Below, piece after piece: positions 8,212 through 16,688 of a stretch of 51,732 nt of DNA. Position 1 is the first letter of the stretch; each line of letters opens with the position of its first letter. The DNA comes from SZUA-230 sp964581095 (GTDB lineage: Bacteria; Bacteroidota; Bacteroidia; Cytophagales; Cyclobacteriaceae). The notes under the pieces are model-generated. The model saw only the letters and a list, made by a program, of their open reading frames with translations. It ran no database searches and had not been told where the DNA came from. The position numbers and the translations under genes were made by a program. The stretch lies in contig CAZONK010000003.1 of NCBI GenBank assembly GCA_964581095.1, positions 1 to 51,732 on the forward strand, in the 5' to 3' direction.

Positions 8212-10899
8212 CTAAATTTTAAAGTTGTAGGAAATGGAAGGGAATACCGTTCCGAGTATTGATAATTTGTTGGCAAAACCACCCTGGTTAAAATACACTG
8301 AGTAAGCATTTTTCCTCCCATAAACATTGTATATAGAAAAAATCAATTCATCATTTATAAGTTTGTCCTTTCGTCGTCCTACTCCAAATATAAATGCGAT
8401 GTCCAGGCGATGATAATCCGGAATTCGGAACTGGTTTCTCTGTGAGTAATTCATAACGGACAAGATATGCTGTACACTGTATTTTGATACCGGAGCTGTT
8501 ACAGGACGCCCGGTATTGTAGGTGAAATTTGCTGTAAATTTTATTCCTTTAGACAATTTGTAATCCATTAGAAAAGATACCTCATGTGGTTTGTCATAGT
8601 TTGAGGGAAAAAATTTGCCCTGTGAAATATTTTCATCCCTGTTTGGACTTTCAAATTTTCGCAAACTCCTTGACCAGGTATAGCTCATCCAACCTTTAAA
8701 TCTCCCTGTATTCTTTTTGAGCAAAAATTCTACTCCGTAAGCTTTTCCAATTCCGACTATAATATCCTGTTCAAGTTTCTCGTTTAATAGTACTGTTGCC
8801 GCTTCTTTATAGTCAATGGTTTGATCCAGGTATTTATAAAACCCTTCAACAGAAAATTCATAAGCATTATTTTCAAAATTTTGAAAATAACCAACCGACA
8901 CCTGATCGCCAATTTCCGGAGGGATATAATAGGTGCTGCTTTGCCAGTAATCCTGTGGTGAGATTGCTGTGGTATTTGAAATCAGGTGGACGTACTGCCG
9001 GTTTCGCGCATATCCAAATTTAACAGAAGCAGTGGGGGCAACAAGGTACCGAATACTTATTCTTGGCTCAAATCCACCATATGATTTAATAGATTCATTT
9101 GCTCCAAACTGAAGAGAATCAATAATTGTATCATCGTTTTTTGGAATGTTATGCTCATATATATAAACTGTTTTTGGGCCGACTACATTATAGTGAGAAT
9201 ACCGCAATCCTGCAGTAAGTGATAATTTGTCAGTGATATTAAATTCGTCTGAAATAAATAATGAGGATTCCCAGGCATTTTCCTTGTCAACATCAATTGG
9301 AACTAAGTTTTCAGAGGATGCCCCGGGAATGAAAGTACCCGGATTCATGCTGTAGTTGATGGCAGAGCCTCCAAATTCAAGTTTATGTTTTTCGAGCTGA
9401 TATCCAAAGAGCAATTTGGTCTTTAAATGATGTACAAATGAATTTAGGGTAAACGCATTAGACCCCTTAAGGTCACTTGTACCTGTATTAAACTGCCCAT
9501 AGCTTAGACTTAAATCACCCTGAAAATCCTCCGTGAATGTGTGCCTCCAAATTGCAGATGCATTTTGTGTTTCCCAGGTAAATACAGTATCGGATACTAG
9601 TTTAAAATCGTCAAAACTTTTATACCCGGAAATGGTAATTCGGTCATTCTTACTTATTTTGAAATTAAATCGTGCATTTAAATCATAAAAGTGGGCTTCA
9701 CTCTGGCTAAGTCTTGGGTTGTTCAGAGTATTTAAAAACCAATTAATGTAAGAGACCCTTCCTCCCAATAAAAAATCACCTTTCCCATCAAATATAGGGC
9801 CATCAATTTCGAGCTTGGATGATACTGTTCCAATACCACCACTGACATGAATTCGATCTGAGCTGCCATTTTTCAGCCTCACATCAAGAATGGATGACAA
9901 CCTGCCTCCCTGGGTTGCAGGAGGATTTCCTTTGTATAATGTTACATCCCTTACTACATCGGGGTTGAATGCTGAGAAGAATCCAAATAAATGTGAAGAG
10001 TTAAAAATAAGCGCTTCGTCCTGTAAAATTAGATTTTGGCCAACAGTTCCACCCCTGACATTGAATCCCGAGGCGCCTTCACCAACGGTTGATACCCCTG
10101 GTAAAGTAATCAGACCTTTGATGATATCTGTTTCGCCCATGAATTGGGGTACATTGCGCATTACTTTCATATCCATTCGCTCAATTCCTACTGAAACGGA
10201 TTGTACATTTTCATCAATCCTGGTTTCCGTTATAAGTATCTCTTTGAGTTGTAATGCCCCTTCAGTAAGCTTAATATTAAGAGGGCCAGATGCAATAACT
10301 TCAGCTTCAATCAACTTTTCATCATATCCTACCGATTCGATTCTAAAATGGTAGTGACCGGTTGGAATAATTATATCAAAATGACCATTTACATCTGTTA
10401 CTACCCCTTTCTTTAATTCTTCGACGAATATAGTTGCACCAATTAAAGGTTCCCTGGAGTTCTCATCAACTATATCCCCTTTGATGTTTGCTGGTTTGTC
10501 AATTTCTGGTCGTTTTCCAATAATTAAAAGGGAACTTGAAGAATAAGACTTATTTTTCTCCAGTAGATCAAGAAGGGAAATAGGCTGGGATGCATCTAAA
10601 AGAACAATATTTGTATCATCATATACAATCCATGACAGGCCTGTACCATCAAGTAATTGATCAAAAACGGAATCTAGGGGAGATTTTATGAAACTACCAG
10701 AATATTCCAGGTTCCCAAGCCAGTCAGAATGATAAAATATGGAAATATTCTTACTACTCTGGATAGTTAATAAAATATCTTTAAGAGGTTGGTTTTGGAA
10801 TGAGCCAGAAAAAGTCTGAGTTTCACTTTTTTGACTGACTGCAGGTAAATAAATCAGGCAGAACAAAATAATAAATCCTGCAAAATATTTATCAACCAT
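8212..10899 (-). CDS. TonB-dependent receptor with N-terminal STN domain
   Basis: This is an outer-membrane receptor of about 895 residues. After the signal peptide comes an STN (secretin/TonB short N-terminal) domain, about residues 30-105 (QTFSGSFQNQPLKDILLTI ... GLSWIVYDDTNIVLL). It is followed by a carboxypeptidase-regulatory-like domain (about 140-225), a plug (GFNVRGGTVGQNLILQDEA, NPDVVRDVTLYKGNPPA) and a barrel. The second Met (10899, MVDKYF) is preferred over 10911 because it gives a standard signal. STN domains in FecA-type receptors signal to an anti-sigma factor, but no FecR or ECF sigma gene lies nearby in this window. It is the first gene of a unit with the DUF4249 lipoprotein and the MG2 protein. 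Confidence 0.92.
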   Translation of the reverse strand: MVDKYFAGFIILFCLIYLPAVSQKSETQTFSGSFQNQPLKDILLTIQSSKNISIFYHSDWLGNLEYSGSFIKSPLDSVFDQLLDGTGLSWIVYDDTNIVLLDASQPISLLDLLEKNKSYSSSSLLIIGKRPEIDKPANIKGDIVDENSREPLIGATIFVEELKKGVVTDVNGHFDIIIPTGHYHFRIESVGYDEKLIEAEVIASGPLNIKLTEGALQLKEILITETRIDENVQSVSVGIERMDMKVMRNVPQFMGETDIIKGLITLPGVSTVGEGASGFNVRGGTVGQNLILQDEALIFNSSHLFGFFSAFNPDVVRDVTLYKGNPPATQGGRLSSILDVRLKNGSSDRIHVSGGIGTVSSKLEIDGPIFDGKGDFLLGGRVSYINWFLNTLNNPRLSQSEAHFYDLNARFNFKISKNDRITISGYKSFDDFKLVSDTVFTWETQNASAIWRHTFTEDFQGDLSLSYGQFNTGTSDLKGSNAFTLNSFVHHLKTKLLFGYQLEKHKLEFGGSAINYSMNPGTFIPGASSENLVPIDVDKENAWESSLFISDEFNITDKLSLTAGLRYSHYNVVGPKTVYIYEHNIPKNDDTIIDSLQFGANESIKSYGGFEPRISIRYLVAPTASVKFGYARNRQYVHLISNTTAISPQDYWQSSTYYIPPEIGDQVSVGYFQNFENNAYEFSVEGFYKYLDQTIDYKEAATVLLNEKLEQDIIVGIGKAYGVEFLLKKNTGRFKGWMSYTWSRSLRKFESPNRDENISQGKFFPSNYDKPHEVSFLMDYKLSKGIKFTANFTYNTGRPVTAPVSKYSVQHILSVMNYSQRNQFRIPDYHRLDIAFIFGVGRRKDKLINDELIFSIYNVYGRKNAYSVYFNQGGFANKLSILGTVFPSISYNFKI
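8867..8890. repeat. 24-bp perfect palindrome inside the receptor gene
   Basis: The half-site TTATTTTCAAAA is followed immediately by its exact reverse complement. It lies in the coding region and encodes the QNFEN part of the barrel. It could be chance in AT-rich coding sequence; no role is known. Confidence 0.6.
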
Positions 10900-10999
10900 C
10901 TTCCATCCCAATATTATCTGCTAAAATCGGGTGCAAATTAATACTATATTCTGCGAACAATGAAACCGACTATGTAAAAGTAACCAGAAAAACCTGAGA

Positions 11000-12055
11000 C
11001 TATTTTTGGCATTCGATTTTAATGCTCTTCGCTACCAATTTAGGATTCTCAATCACTTCGAAAAATCTGTTGAGGTAATACAAATCGTCTTTTATGGTTC
11101 TTTCATCAAGCAACTCCGATGATGATATCAGGTCCATAAATTCATCTTTATGTTCTATAAACAGATCAAACATTTCCTGAAATTCTTCATCGGTACGACA
11201 GAATCCCCTATACAAACGAGTAGTAACATCGGAGAGGTTAAGTTTTTCGGGAGGTACAGCATATGGTGCATCTAATAAACCACAATAGTCGAAATCATAG
11301 GGTATGGTTATAGGAGCATACAATGTAGGATCATTTTGTTTTAACAGTTTAACATTATGAAAATAAACGGCCGACCAGTCGGTGTTGCCTATCATGTATT
11401 GGAATAAAGGTAGCATCGTGGAATAGTATCGGTTCGTACGTTCTGGGTGCAAACTTTTGGGTTCAATTTCGATGGAGTTGGTACGCTGTGCCAGTTGGTC
11501 AATATCTTCAATTAAAAAACCATAAAACCATCCAGGATCAGATTTACTACCTGTATCAATGTAATTAATTTTGAACATCCGTGACTTAAAGCTAAATTCA
11601 GTCAGTGATTCATACATTTTATATATGAGGTATTCTTCGTGCAATCGTTGCGTATATGCAGGTTGCGAACGACAGTGTGTTACCAGTTTCAGGGAGTTAT
11701 ATTCAGCAACACTGGAGGATCCGAAATCATCTTTGTTAAATTTGATTTTAAAAGGAGGAAACAGGCAGTGTTTTCTTCTGAAATTTCCCCTGGCTTTGAT
11801 CTTAACTTCTGTAGTAGCGGAATCACCATTAGCAAAATAAACCGTAAAAAATGCAGGTTGATAGGCTGATTTATACTTTTCTTTCCGGAGAAATTTAAAA
11901 TCTGATACAATCTTTGCCTCCAGTATCGTTTCGTCATTAAAAAATTCAAAACCATCAAATGTATTTTGCGAGTAAACTAAAAGAGTGGATGCGTAGAACA
12001 AGAAAAAGGTTAATGCAAACCTAATTCTATTTGTAAAATAGTCTTTTAAAATCAT
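11000..12055 (-). CDS. Exported CotH-kinase-like protein
   Basis: This exported protein has 351 residues. The start at 12055 (MILKDYFTNRIRFALTFFLF...VYSQ) gives a signal peptide; an upstream in-frame Met at 12094 adds 13 residues with no clear role. The segment VKIKARGNFRRKHCLFPPFK followed by KIKF resembles the CotH-family motif in which a conserved Arg-Gly-Asn precedes a basic strand. MIGNTDWSAVYFHNVKLL and IPYDFDYCGLLDAPYA resemble the later metal- and nucleotide-binding region of the atypical CotH kinases. I therefore call it CotH-like with moderate confidence; kinase activity is inference. It is on the same strand as the receptor unit, 100 bp upstream of it, and may be cotranscribed or separate. 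Confidence 0.6.
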   Translation of the reverse strand: MILKDYFTNRIRFALTFFLFYASTLLVYSQNTFDGFEFFNDETILEAKIVSDFKFLRKEKYKSAYQPAFFTVYFANGDSATTEVKIKARGNFRRKHCLFPPFKIKFNKDDFGSSSVAEYNSLKLVTHCRSQPAYTQRLHEEYLIYKMYESLTEFSFKSRMFKINYIDTGSKSDPGWFYGFLIEDIDQLAQRTNSIEIEPKSLHPERTNRYYSTMLPLFQYMIGNTDWSAVYFHNVKLLKQNDPTLYAPITIPYDFDYCGLLDAPYAVPPEKLNLSDVTTRLYRGFCRTDEEFQEMFDLFIEHKDEFMDLISSSELLDERTIKDDLYYLNRFFEVIENPKLVAKSIKIECQK

Positions 12056-12384
12056 AATGGTAAGGTTTATCCATTTCCAATATATAAAAAACACAATCCC
12101 TTTCCAGGCATTGTGTAGTTTTTTTGTAAAAAAAATAAATAATTATATTCCCCTGCAGTAGTTGATTTATACCGAAGGCATGCCCTTGGCATGAAAAAAT
12201 GCAATACCCAAAAATGGGTAGCCTTAATTTTAGATTTGTCGGGGTTAACCCCTGATGTTTACAATCAGGATTCAGACCGCAAGCGTCTGAATCCTGACAT
12301 AAATAATTGACAATCAAGTGATTTTAATTATTTATCGCCATTATTTATGACAAAGTCATGAATAATCCTGGTTAATGTGGAATT
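12056..12384. other. Intergenic region, 329 bp, with clustered palindromes
   Basis: No credible gene is present. The part nearest the CotH-like gene is plain AT-rich DNA. The segment 12175-12300 holds four separate inverted repeats, described as a repeat element below. The remainder to 12384 is AT-rich with no obvious signal. It separates two minus-strand genes. Confidence 0.7.
12175..12300. repeat. Palindrome-rich, possibly dispersed repeat element
   Basis: Four structures occur in about 125 bp: CATGCC-CTT-GGCATG (12179-12193), TACCCA-AAAA-TGGGTA (12205-12220), the 12-bp palindrome GGGGTTAACCCC (12241-12252), and a 13-bp perfect stem TCAGGATTCAGAC with loop CGCAAGC (12265-12297). CCTGA at 12251-12255 can also pair with TCAGG at 12265-12269, so the last two structures compete. 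The segment is visibly more GC-rich than the surrounding DNA. It looks like a REP-like or other dispersed structured element, but I see only one copy in this window. Confidence 0.55.
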
Positions 12385-13656
12385 TTACTTTTGAAATGCA
12401 CTCGGCCATGCGCCTTTGGGTAGTATCTTCAACATCAAAGGAAGCGTAAGAAATGTACCCGGAAGGGCTATAATTACAAAGGTTGGTAACATTTTGAGTA
12501 AATCTATCAATTGTTCCCGCACTTTTTCTTTTTCTTCGGTATTTAAGTCTCTTTTTAAAGATGCTGTCATCAATTCCATCAATTCTTTGCTTTCCTTAAT
12601 TTCTGTAGCTATCCTATCTTTGTTTTTTGCTGCCACTTTAGTGATTTGTTTTACAAAAAGTTTACCTACCACCTCATAATCTTTGTTTTTGAGAAAAAAA
12701 TACATGTCATCCCAATTGGTAAGTACAAAACTTTCGATAGCTACCATACTATTTTCAGTTTCTTCCTTTGAAAAGCCTAGTTTCCTGCTAAGTTGTTGGA
12801 TGAATTCGTGCTCTTCATCATTTACTACTTTGTCAGACCAAACGGTGAGTATGGCAAGTTCCAGAAAATATTTTTTTAACAGCCATGAATCGATGTCCGG
12901 GAAATCAATATCATCTATTGTAAGCTTTTCATCAATGAACCGTTTTGCCTCCTGGGAAGTTTTAACGTCTAAATGAGCGGATTTTAAAAACATCAGAAAA
13001 AGTTTCTTTTCCTCTTTTTCGATTTGCTTATCAGCATAAGCCGCTGCTGCAATTATTTTTAGCAGGGATAACCGGAAATCGTCTTTTTCCTTTCGCAATG
13101 ATTCCAGTGTCCTCAATGTATTACTTTTTTCTAACCACGTTTTGAAAAAGAAAACATCAATAAAAAGCAAACTATTGTGAAAATAACTGACCCATATATT
13201 CTCAAACATCGACCGCTTTGTTACTAATCTTTTGTTGAGAAGTTTCTCCGCAATATCTTCCTTTTTCCTTAGTTTACCGAAAAAGGAGTGCGTATCAGTT
13301 TCTAATTCCGGGAAAATCTGGAGATAGTAATTAATCAAGTCTTTAGCCAGCTCATAAGAAAAGTCTATGCTATTCTTGTCCAGCAATAGTTCGGGCTCAA
13401 AATCACTGCTTTGGATGAAACACTCCAGCAATACCACTTTCATCCGTTCATTTACAGATATATTTTCGAGTTTTTCGGATGAAATATAATCAGGAAGAAC
13501 AGGGTGACCATACATAATACCCATAGGTTGTATGGTGCGATAAATGATTTCATCTTTTTGCTGTGGAAGATCCCTGCTCTTCAGCAGTTCGGGATTTATC
13601 GCATTTTGCCTGAATGCAAGATAATTTCCCAACCATCCTTTTTCATTCAGATCCAT
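12385..13656 (-). CDS. TerB-like / LETM1-like domain protein
   Basis: This protein has 423 residues and no signal peptide. Two TerB-like helical segments occur in the middle: LLKIIAAAAYADKQIEKEEKKLF at about 200-222 and LAILTVWSDKVVNDEEHEFI at about 270-290. Both have the acidic pattern of TerB domains. The C-terminus (RDLNTEEKEKVREQLIDLLK, then MLPTFVIIALPGTFLTLPLMLKILPKGAWPSAF) strongly resembles the membrane-proximal part of LETM1-like proteins, where a hydrophobic stretch follows a charged helix. Mitochondrial LETM1 acts in cation/proton exchange and ribosome binding at the membrane; whether the bacterial version does so is unknown. The gene starts 12 bp after the end of the beta-propeller gene, so the two are probably cotranscribed. 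Confidence 0.72.
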   Translation of the reverse strand: MDLNEKGWLGNYLAFRQNAINPELLKSRDLPQQKDEIIYRTIQPMGIMYGHPVLPDYISSEKLENISVNERMKVVLLECFIQSSDFEPELLLDKNSIDFSYELAKDLINYYLQIFPELETDTHSFFGKLRKKEDIAEKLLNKRLVTKRSMFENIWVSYFHNSLLFIDVFFFKTWLEKSNTLRTLESLRKEKDDFRLSLLKIIAAAAYADKQIEKEEKKLFLMFLKSAHLDVKTSQEAKRFIDEKLTIDDIDFPDIDSWLLKKYFLELAILTVWSDKVVNDEEHEFIQQLSRKLGFSKEETENSMVAIESFVLTNWDDMYFFLKNKDYEVVGKLFVKQITKVAAKNKDRIATEIKESKELMELMTASLKRDLNTEEKEKVREQLIDLLKMLPTFVIIALPGTFLTLPLMLKILPKGAWPSAFQK

Positions 13657-13668
13657 AAATTTGAAAAC

Positions 13669-14550
13669 TTATTCGTCAACAACAACAGCCAGCTTAGTCA
13701 CCTGTTCATTTATTGCAAGGCGATTAAAATTATTTATACCATAAGCAGATAAATCTGCCAGTTCTACCCAATCCGTATCATTTTTGGGATCAAACTTGAA
13801 GAGTTTTTTACCATTGCCCATCAATATTAAACCTCCAGGTGTCCACAAATAGTTCTGTGATCCTTCAATTGTGCTTATAATCTCCTTCACCTCTTCAGTT
13901 TGTATATTAACAGACATTATTTTCCAATCCCTGGGGTGACTCATATCAACAAAACTGAAATTATCTTCACCTGGAATCCGGTATATTCCTGAACCAATTT
14001 TATGGGCAATTTCACTGTTCTTACCTGAAACGATATCTACTATATGAAGTGTGTTGTCGTTTTCTCCAAGAATAAACAATGCGAGTACTTTTTCATTATA
14101 CCAGGCATGGTATCCTACAGGATACACATCTGTAACAAGGGAGGCAATGGGGCCATTAATAAAATATTTCCAAAGTTTCTGTGTTCCATCCTCCTCCAGG
14201 ATTATACAACTATATGATTTCTTATCAGGGGTTACCGTAGGAGAATACTCACTTACTTCAGGAGTATATGTTAATCGACGTTTTTCCTTTCCTAAAAAGT
14301 CGTATATGTAAATGTCTGTTTTGCCACTTTCATCTGCAGATGAATAGATAAATGAATTTCCATTTGGCAAAAAGTTTGGCTGATTATCATAAAATCCAGG
14401 GTTATCAGTAACATTTACGGGATTGCTAATGCTAAACTGATCCAGCCAGATTTTAAAATCAAATACATATATTTCTGTATTTGACTGCGCACTCAAATAA
14501 TAAGGAACAGACAAAAAGATTATACAAGCCAGAAGCAATACTTTTTTCAT
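13669..14550 (-). CDS. Exported TolB/PD40-type beta-propeller protein
   Basis: This protein has 293 residues and a signal peptide (MKKVLLLACIIFLSVPYYLSAQ). The body has WD40-like PD40 repeats: DNQPNFLPNGNSFIYSSADE with GKTDIYIYDF, and YSPTVTPDKKSYSCII. The pattern is typical of TolB-like beta-propellers. No protease or Tol-Pal partner domain is attached. It lies upstream of, and closely spaced with, the TerB/LETM1-like gene. A periplasmic binding or scaffold role is inferred from the fold only. Confidence 0.78.
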   Translation of the reverse strand: MKKVLLLACIIFLSVPYYLSAQSNTEIYVFDFKIWLDQFSISNPVNVTDNPGFYDNQPNFLPNGNSFIYSSADESGKTDIYIYDFLGKEKRRLTYTPEVSEYSPTVTPDKKSYSCIILEEDGTQKLWKYFINGPIASLVTDVYPVGYHAWYNEKVLALFILGENDNTLHIVDIVSGKNSEIAHKIGSGIYRIPGEDNFSFVDMSHPRDWKIMSVNIQTEEVKEIISTIEGSQNYLWTPGGLILMGNGKKLFKFDPKNDTDWVELADLSAYGINNFNRLAINEQVTKLAVVVDE

Positions 14551-14569
14551 AGATAATGTTAATAAGCTA

Positions 14570-14577
14570 CAAAGATA
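14570..14577 (-). promoter_or_regulatory. Bacteroidota -7 element for the beta-propeller gene
   Basis: Read on the minus strand, TATCTTTG matches TAnnTTTG exactly and lies 19 bp before the ATG at 14550. No clear TTG -33 element is seen at the expected distance, so the site is a candidate only. Confidence 0.5.
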
Positions 14578-14699
14578 CTTCCCAAGTATAAAAAAATCAT
14601 TTTAATAGTTCATAATTTTATCCGGATAATTTATCGTGTAGTTTTATTTGAAAAAATTATTTGTTAAAATTATTACTAATTATTACCTGAAATTCTAAA

Positions 14700-16613
14700 A
14701 TGGGTGAACTAAACGTACGTTTAATATCCGGCCAAACAGAGCTTAAAACATTTACTCAAAATCTTCTCAATGACCTTCGTGCTTTGGAAGTAATGCTGAA
14801 TGAAAGATTGTTTTCGGAGGATGAGACTATTCATTTAGGAGCTGAACAGGAAATATGCCTCATTGATAAGCATATGAAGCCTGCACCACTTGCTATGCTG
14901 ATTTTGGATGAATTAAAAAACTCAAAATTTACAACTGAACTGGCTAAATTCAATATCGAAGCAAACCTGGACCCGCGTCCATTCGGTGGTAATTGCTTTT
15001 CTGATCTTGAAAACGAGATATTGGAAGTTCTGGATCAACTCAGGGTTGTTACAGATAAAATGGATGCTGATTTTGTTTTGGCGGGAATACTACCAACAAT
15101 AAGAAAATTTGATCTGGAAATTGAAAATCTTACACCCCTCGACCGGTATTTAGCCCTTGTAAAAGCGGTGTCAAAGTTGCGGGGGAAGGTATATGAGCTT
15201 AAAATTAACGGAATTGATGAATTAAATATCATTCATGACAGCGTAATGCTGGAAGCTTGCAACACATCTTTTCAAATGCACTTGCAGGTTCATCCGGGTG
15301 AATTTGTGAGAAAATACAATGGGGCCCAGGTATTTGCAGCCCCGGTCCTGGCTGCAGCATCAAGCTCACCCATCCTGTTTGGAAAGCGACTGTGGCATGA
15401 AACACGTGTAGCATTGTTTCAGCAATCACTCGATACACGTATTACAAGCGAACATTTACGTGACCGCAGTCCACGGGTAACATTTGGGAATAGCTGGCTC
15501 GAAAACTCAATTTTGGAACTATATAAAGAAGACATCGTAAGGTTCAGGGTAATGCTGATGACAGATGTTGAAAATGACCCACTTGAGGAATTATCAAAGG
15601 GGAATGTACCAAAACTGGAAGCATTAACAGTCCATAATTCTACAGTTTACAGATGGAACAGGCCCTGTTATGGGATAAGCCCCGATGGAAGGCCACATCT
15701 CCGAATTGAAAACAGGGTATTGCCATCGGGACCTTCTGTTGTAGATGAAGTTGCAAATGCTGCATTTTGGCTTGGGTTAATGGCAGGATTTGCGAATGAG
15801 TACAATGATTTTACAGATCTTATGGAATTTGATGATGTGAAAACAAATTTCGTTTCGGCTGCATTTTCAGGAATTGATTCAAAGATAAAATGGACTGGAG
15901 GTATTAAAATCCCTGTTTCACAATTGATCCTTGATGAACTGATTCCTGTTGCATCCGAAGGATTAAAATCTCAGAATGTAAATCAGGATGATATTGATAA
16001 ATACTTATCAATCATAAAAAAACGGGCAGAATCCAGACAAACCGGTACAAACTGGATGCTCAAATCATTTGCGAGTTTATCAAAAAATAACACCAGGGAT
16101 GAATCCGCCATGGCCCTGACATCTTCCATGGTTAAAAATCAGCGGGATAATATTCCTGTGCACGAGTGGCAGGAGTCTAGTATGGATGATGTTTTGAATT
16201 GGCACCCCACGTCTATACTGGTGGAAGAGTTTATGACTACTGATCTATTTACAGTTCATAAAGATGATATCCTTGAGTTGGTCGCCGAAATTATGGATTG
16301 GAAAAAGTTGCGTTATATTCCTGTAGAAGATGAAAAGGCCAATATTACAGGATTAGTTACCAGTAGAATGCTTCTTCGCAGTCTCACAAGGTCCAGCACA
16401 CTTAAAAATACTACGGTTGAAGAAATTATGATTGAAGATCCAATTTGCATTTCTCCGGAAGCTACCATTTATGACGCCATGAATATTCTCAAAAAACACA
16501 AAATTGGGTGTTTGCCTGTAGTAAAAAATAAAAAATTGATCGGTGTAGTTTCCGAAAACAACTTCCTGAATATTACCGATTCATTGTTAAAGATTATTGG
16601 GAATAAAAAATAA
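14700..16613 (+). CDS. GCS2 (glutamate-cysteine ligase-like) protein fused to a CBS pair
   Basis: This 637-residue cytoplasmic protein has an N-terminal GCS2-type ATP-dependent ligase domain (about 30-400). It carries the acidic metal-binding motif LGAEQEICLID (Glu49, Glu51), SFQMHLQVHPGEF and RPHLRIENRVLPSGPSVVDE. A C-terminal Bateman module has two CBS domains: EEFMTTDLFTVHKDD at about residue 505 and VEEIMIEDPICISPEATIYD at about residue 573. GCS2 enzymes form gamma-glutamyl or similar amide bonds, and CBS pairs usually bind adenine nucleotides, so an energy-responsive ligase is a reasonable inference. The true substrate is unknown; glutathione is not assured. It is upstream of holA in the same direction and transcribed divergently from the beta-propeller gene. 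Confidence 0.85.
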   Translation: MGELNVRLISGQTELKTFTQNLLNDLRALEVMLNERLFSEDETIHLGAEQEICLIDKHMKPAPLAMLILDELKNSKFTTELAKFNIEANLDPRPFGGNCFSDLENEILEVLDQLRVVTDKMDADFVLAGILPTIRKFDLEIENLTPLDRYLALVKAVSKLRGKVYELKINGIDELNIIHDSVMLEACNTSFQMHLQVHPGEFVRKYNGAQVFAAPVLAAASSSPILFGKRLWHETRVALFQQSLDTRITSEHLRDRSPRVTFGNSWLENSILELYKEDIVRFRVMLMTDVENDPLEELSKGNVPKLEALTVHNSTVYRWNRPCYGISPDGRPHLRIENRVLPSGPSVVDEVANAAFWLGLMAGFANEYNDFTDLMEFDDVKTNFVSAAFSGIDSKIKWTGGIKIPVSQLILDELIPVASEGLKSQNVNQDDIDKYLSIIKKRAESRQTGTNWMLKSFASLSKNNTRDESAMALTSSMVKNQRDNIPVHEWQESSMDDVLNWHPTSILVEEFMTTDLFTVHKDDILELVAEIMDWKKLRYIPVEDEKANITGLVTSRMLLRSLTRSSTLKNTTVEEIMIEDPICISPEATIYDAMNILKKHKIGCLPVVKNKKLIGVVSENNFLNITDSLLKIIGNKK

Positions 16614-16688
16614 GCAAAATGTTTTAAACAAAACATCACTGGCATTTGGTGAATTCAAGAGACTATATGTTATTTTGCCAAAAAATCG

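Noticed and set aside
12027..12317. Minus-strand open frame of 96 codons through the palindrome-rich region
   Set aside because: It crosses the palindromes and the start of the CotH-like gene in another frame, has no recognisable motif or signal, and its composition looks non-coding.
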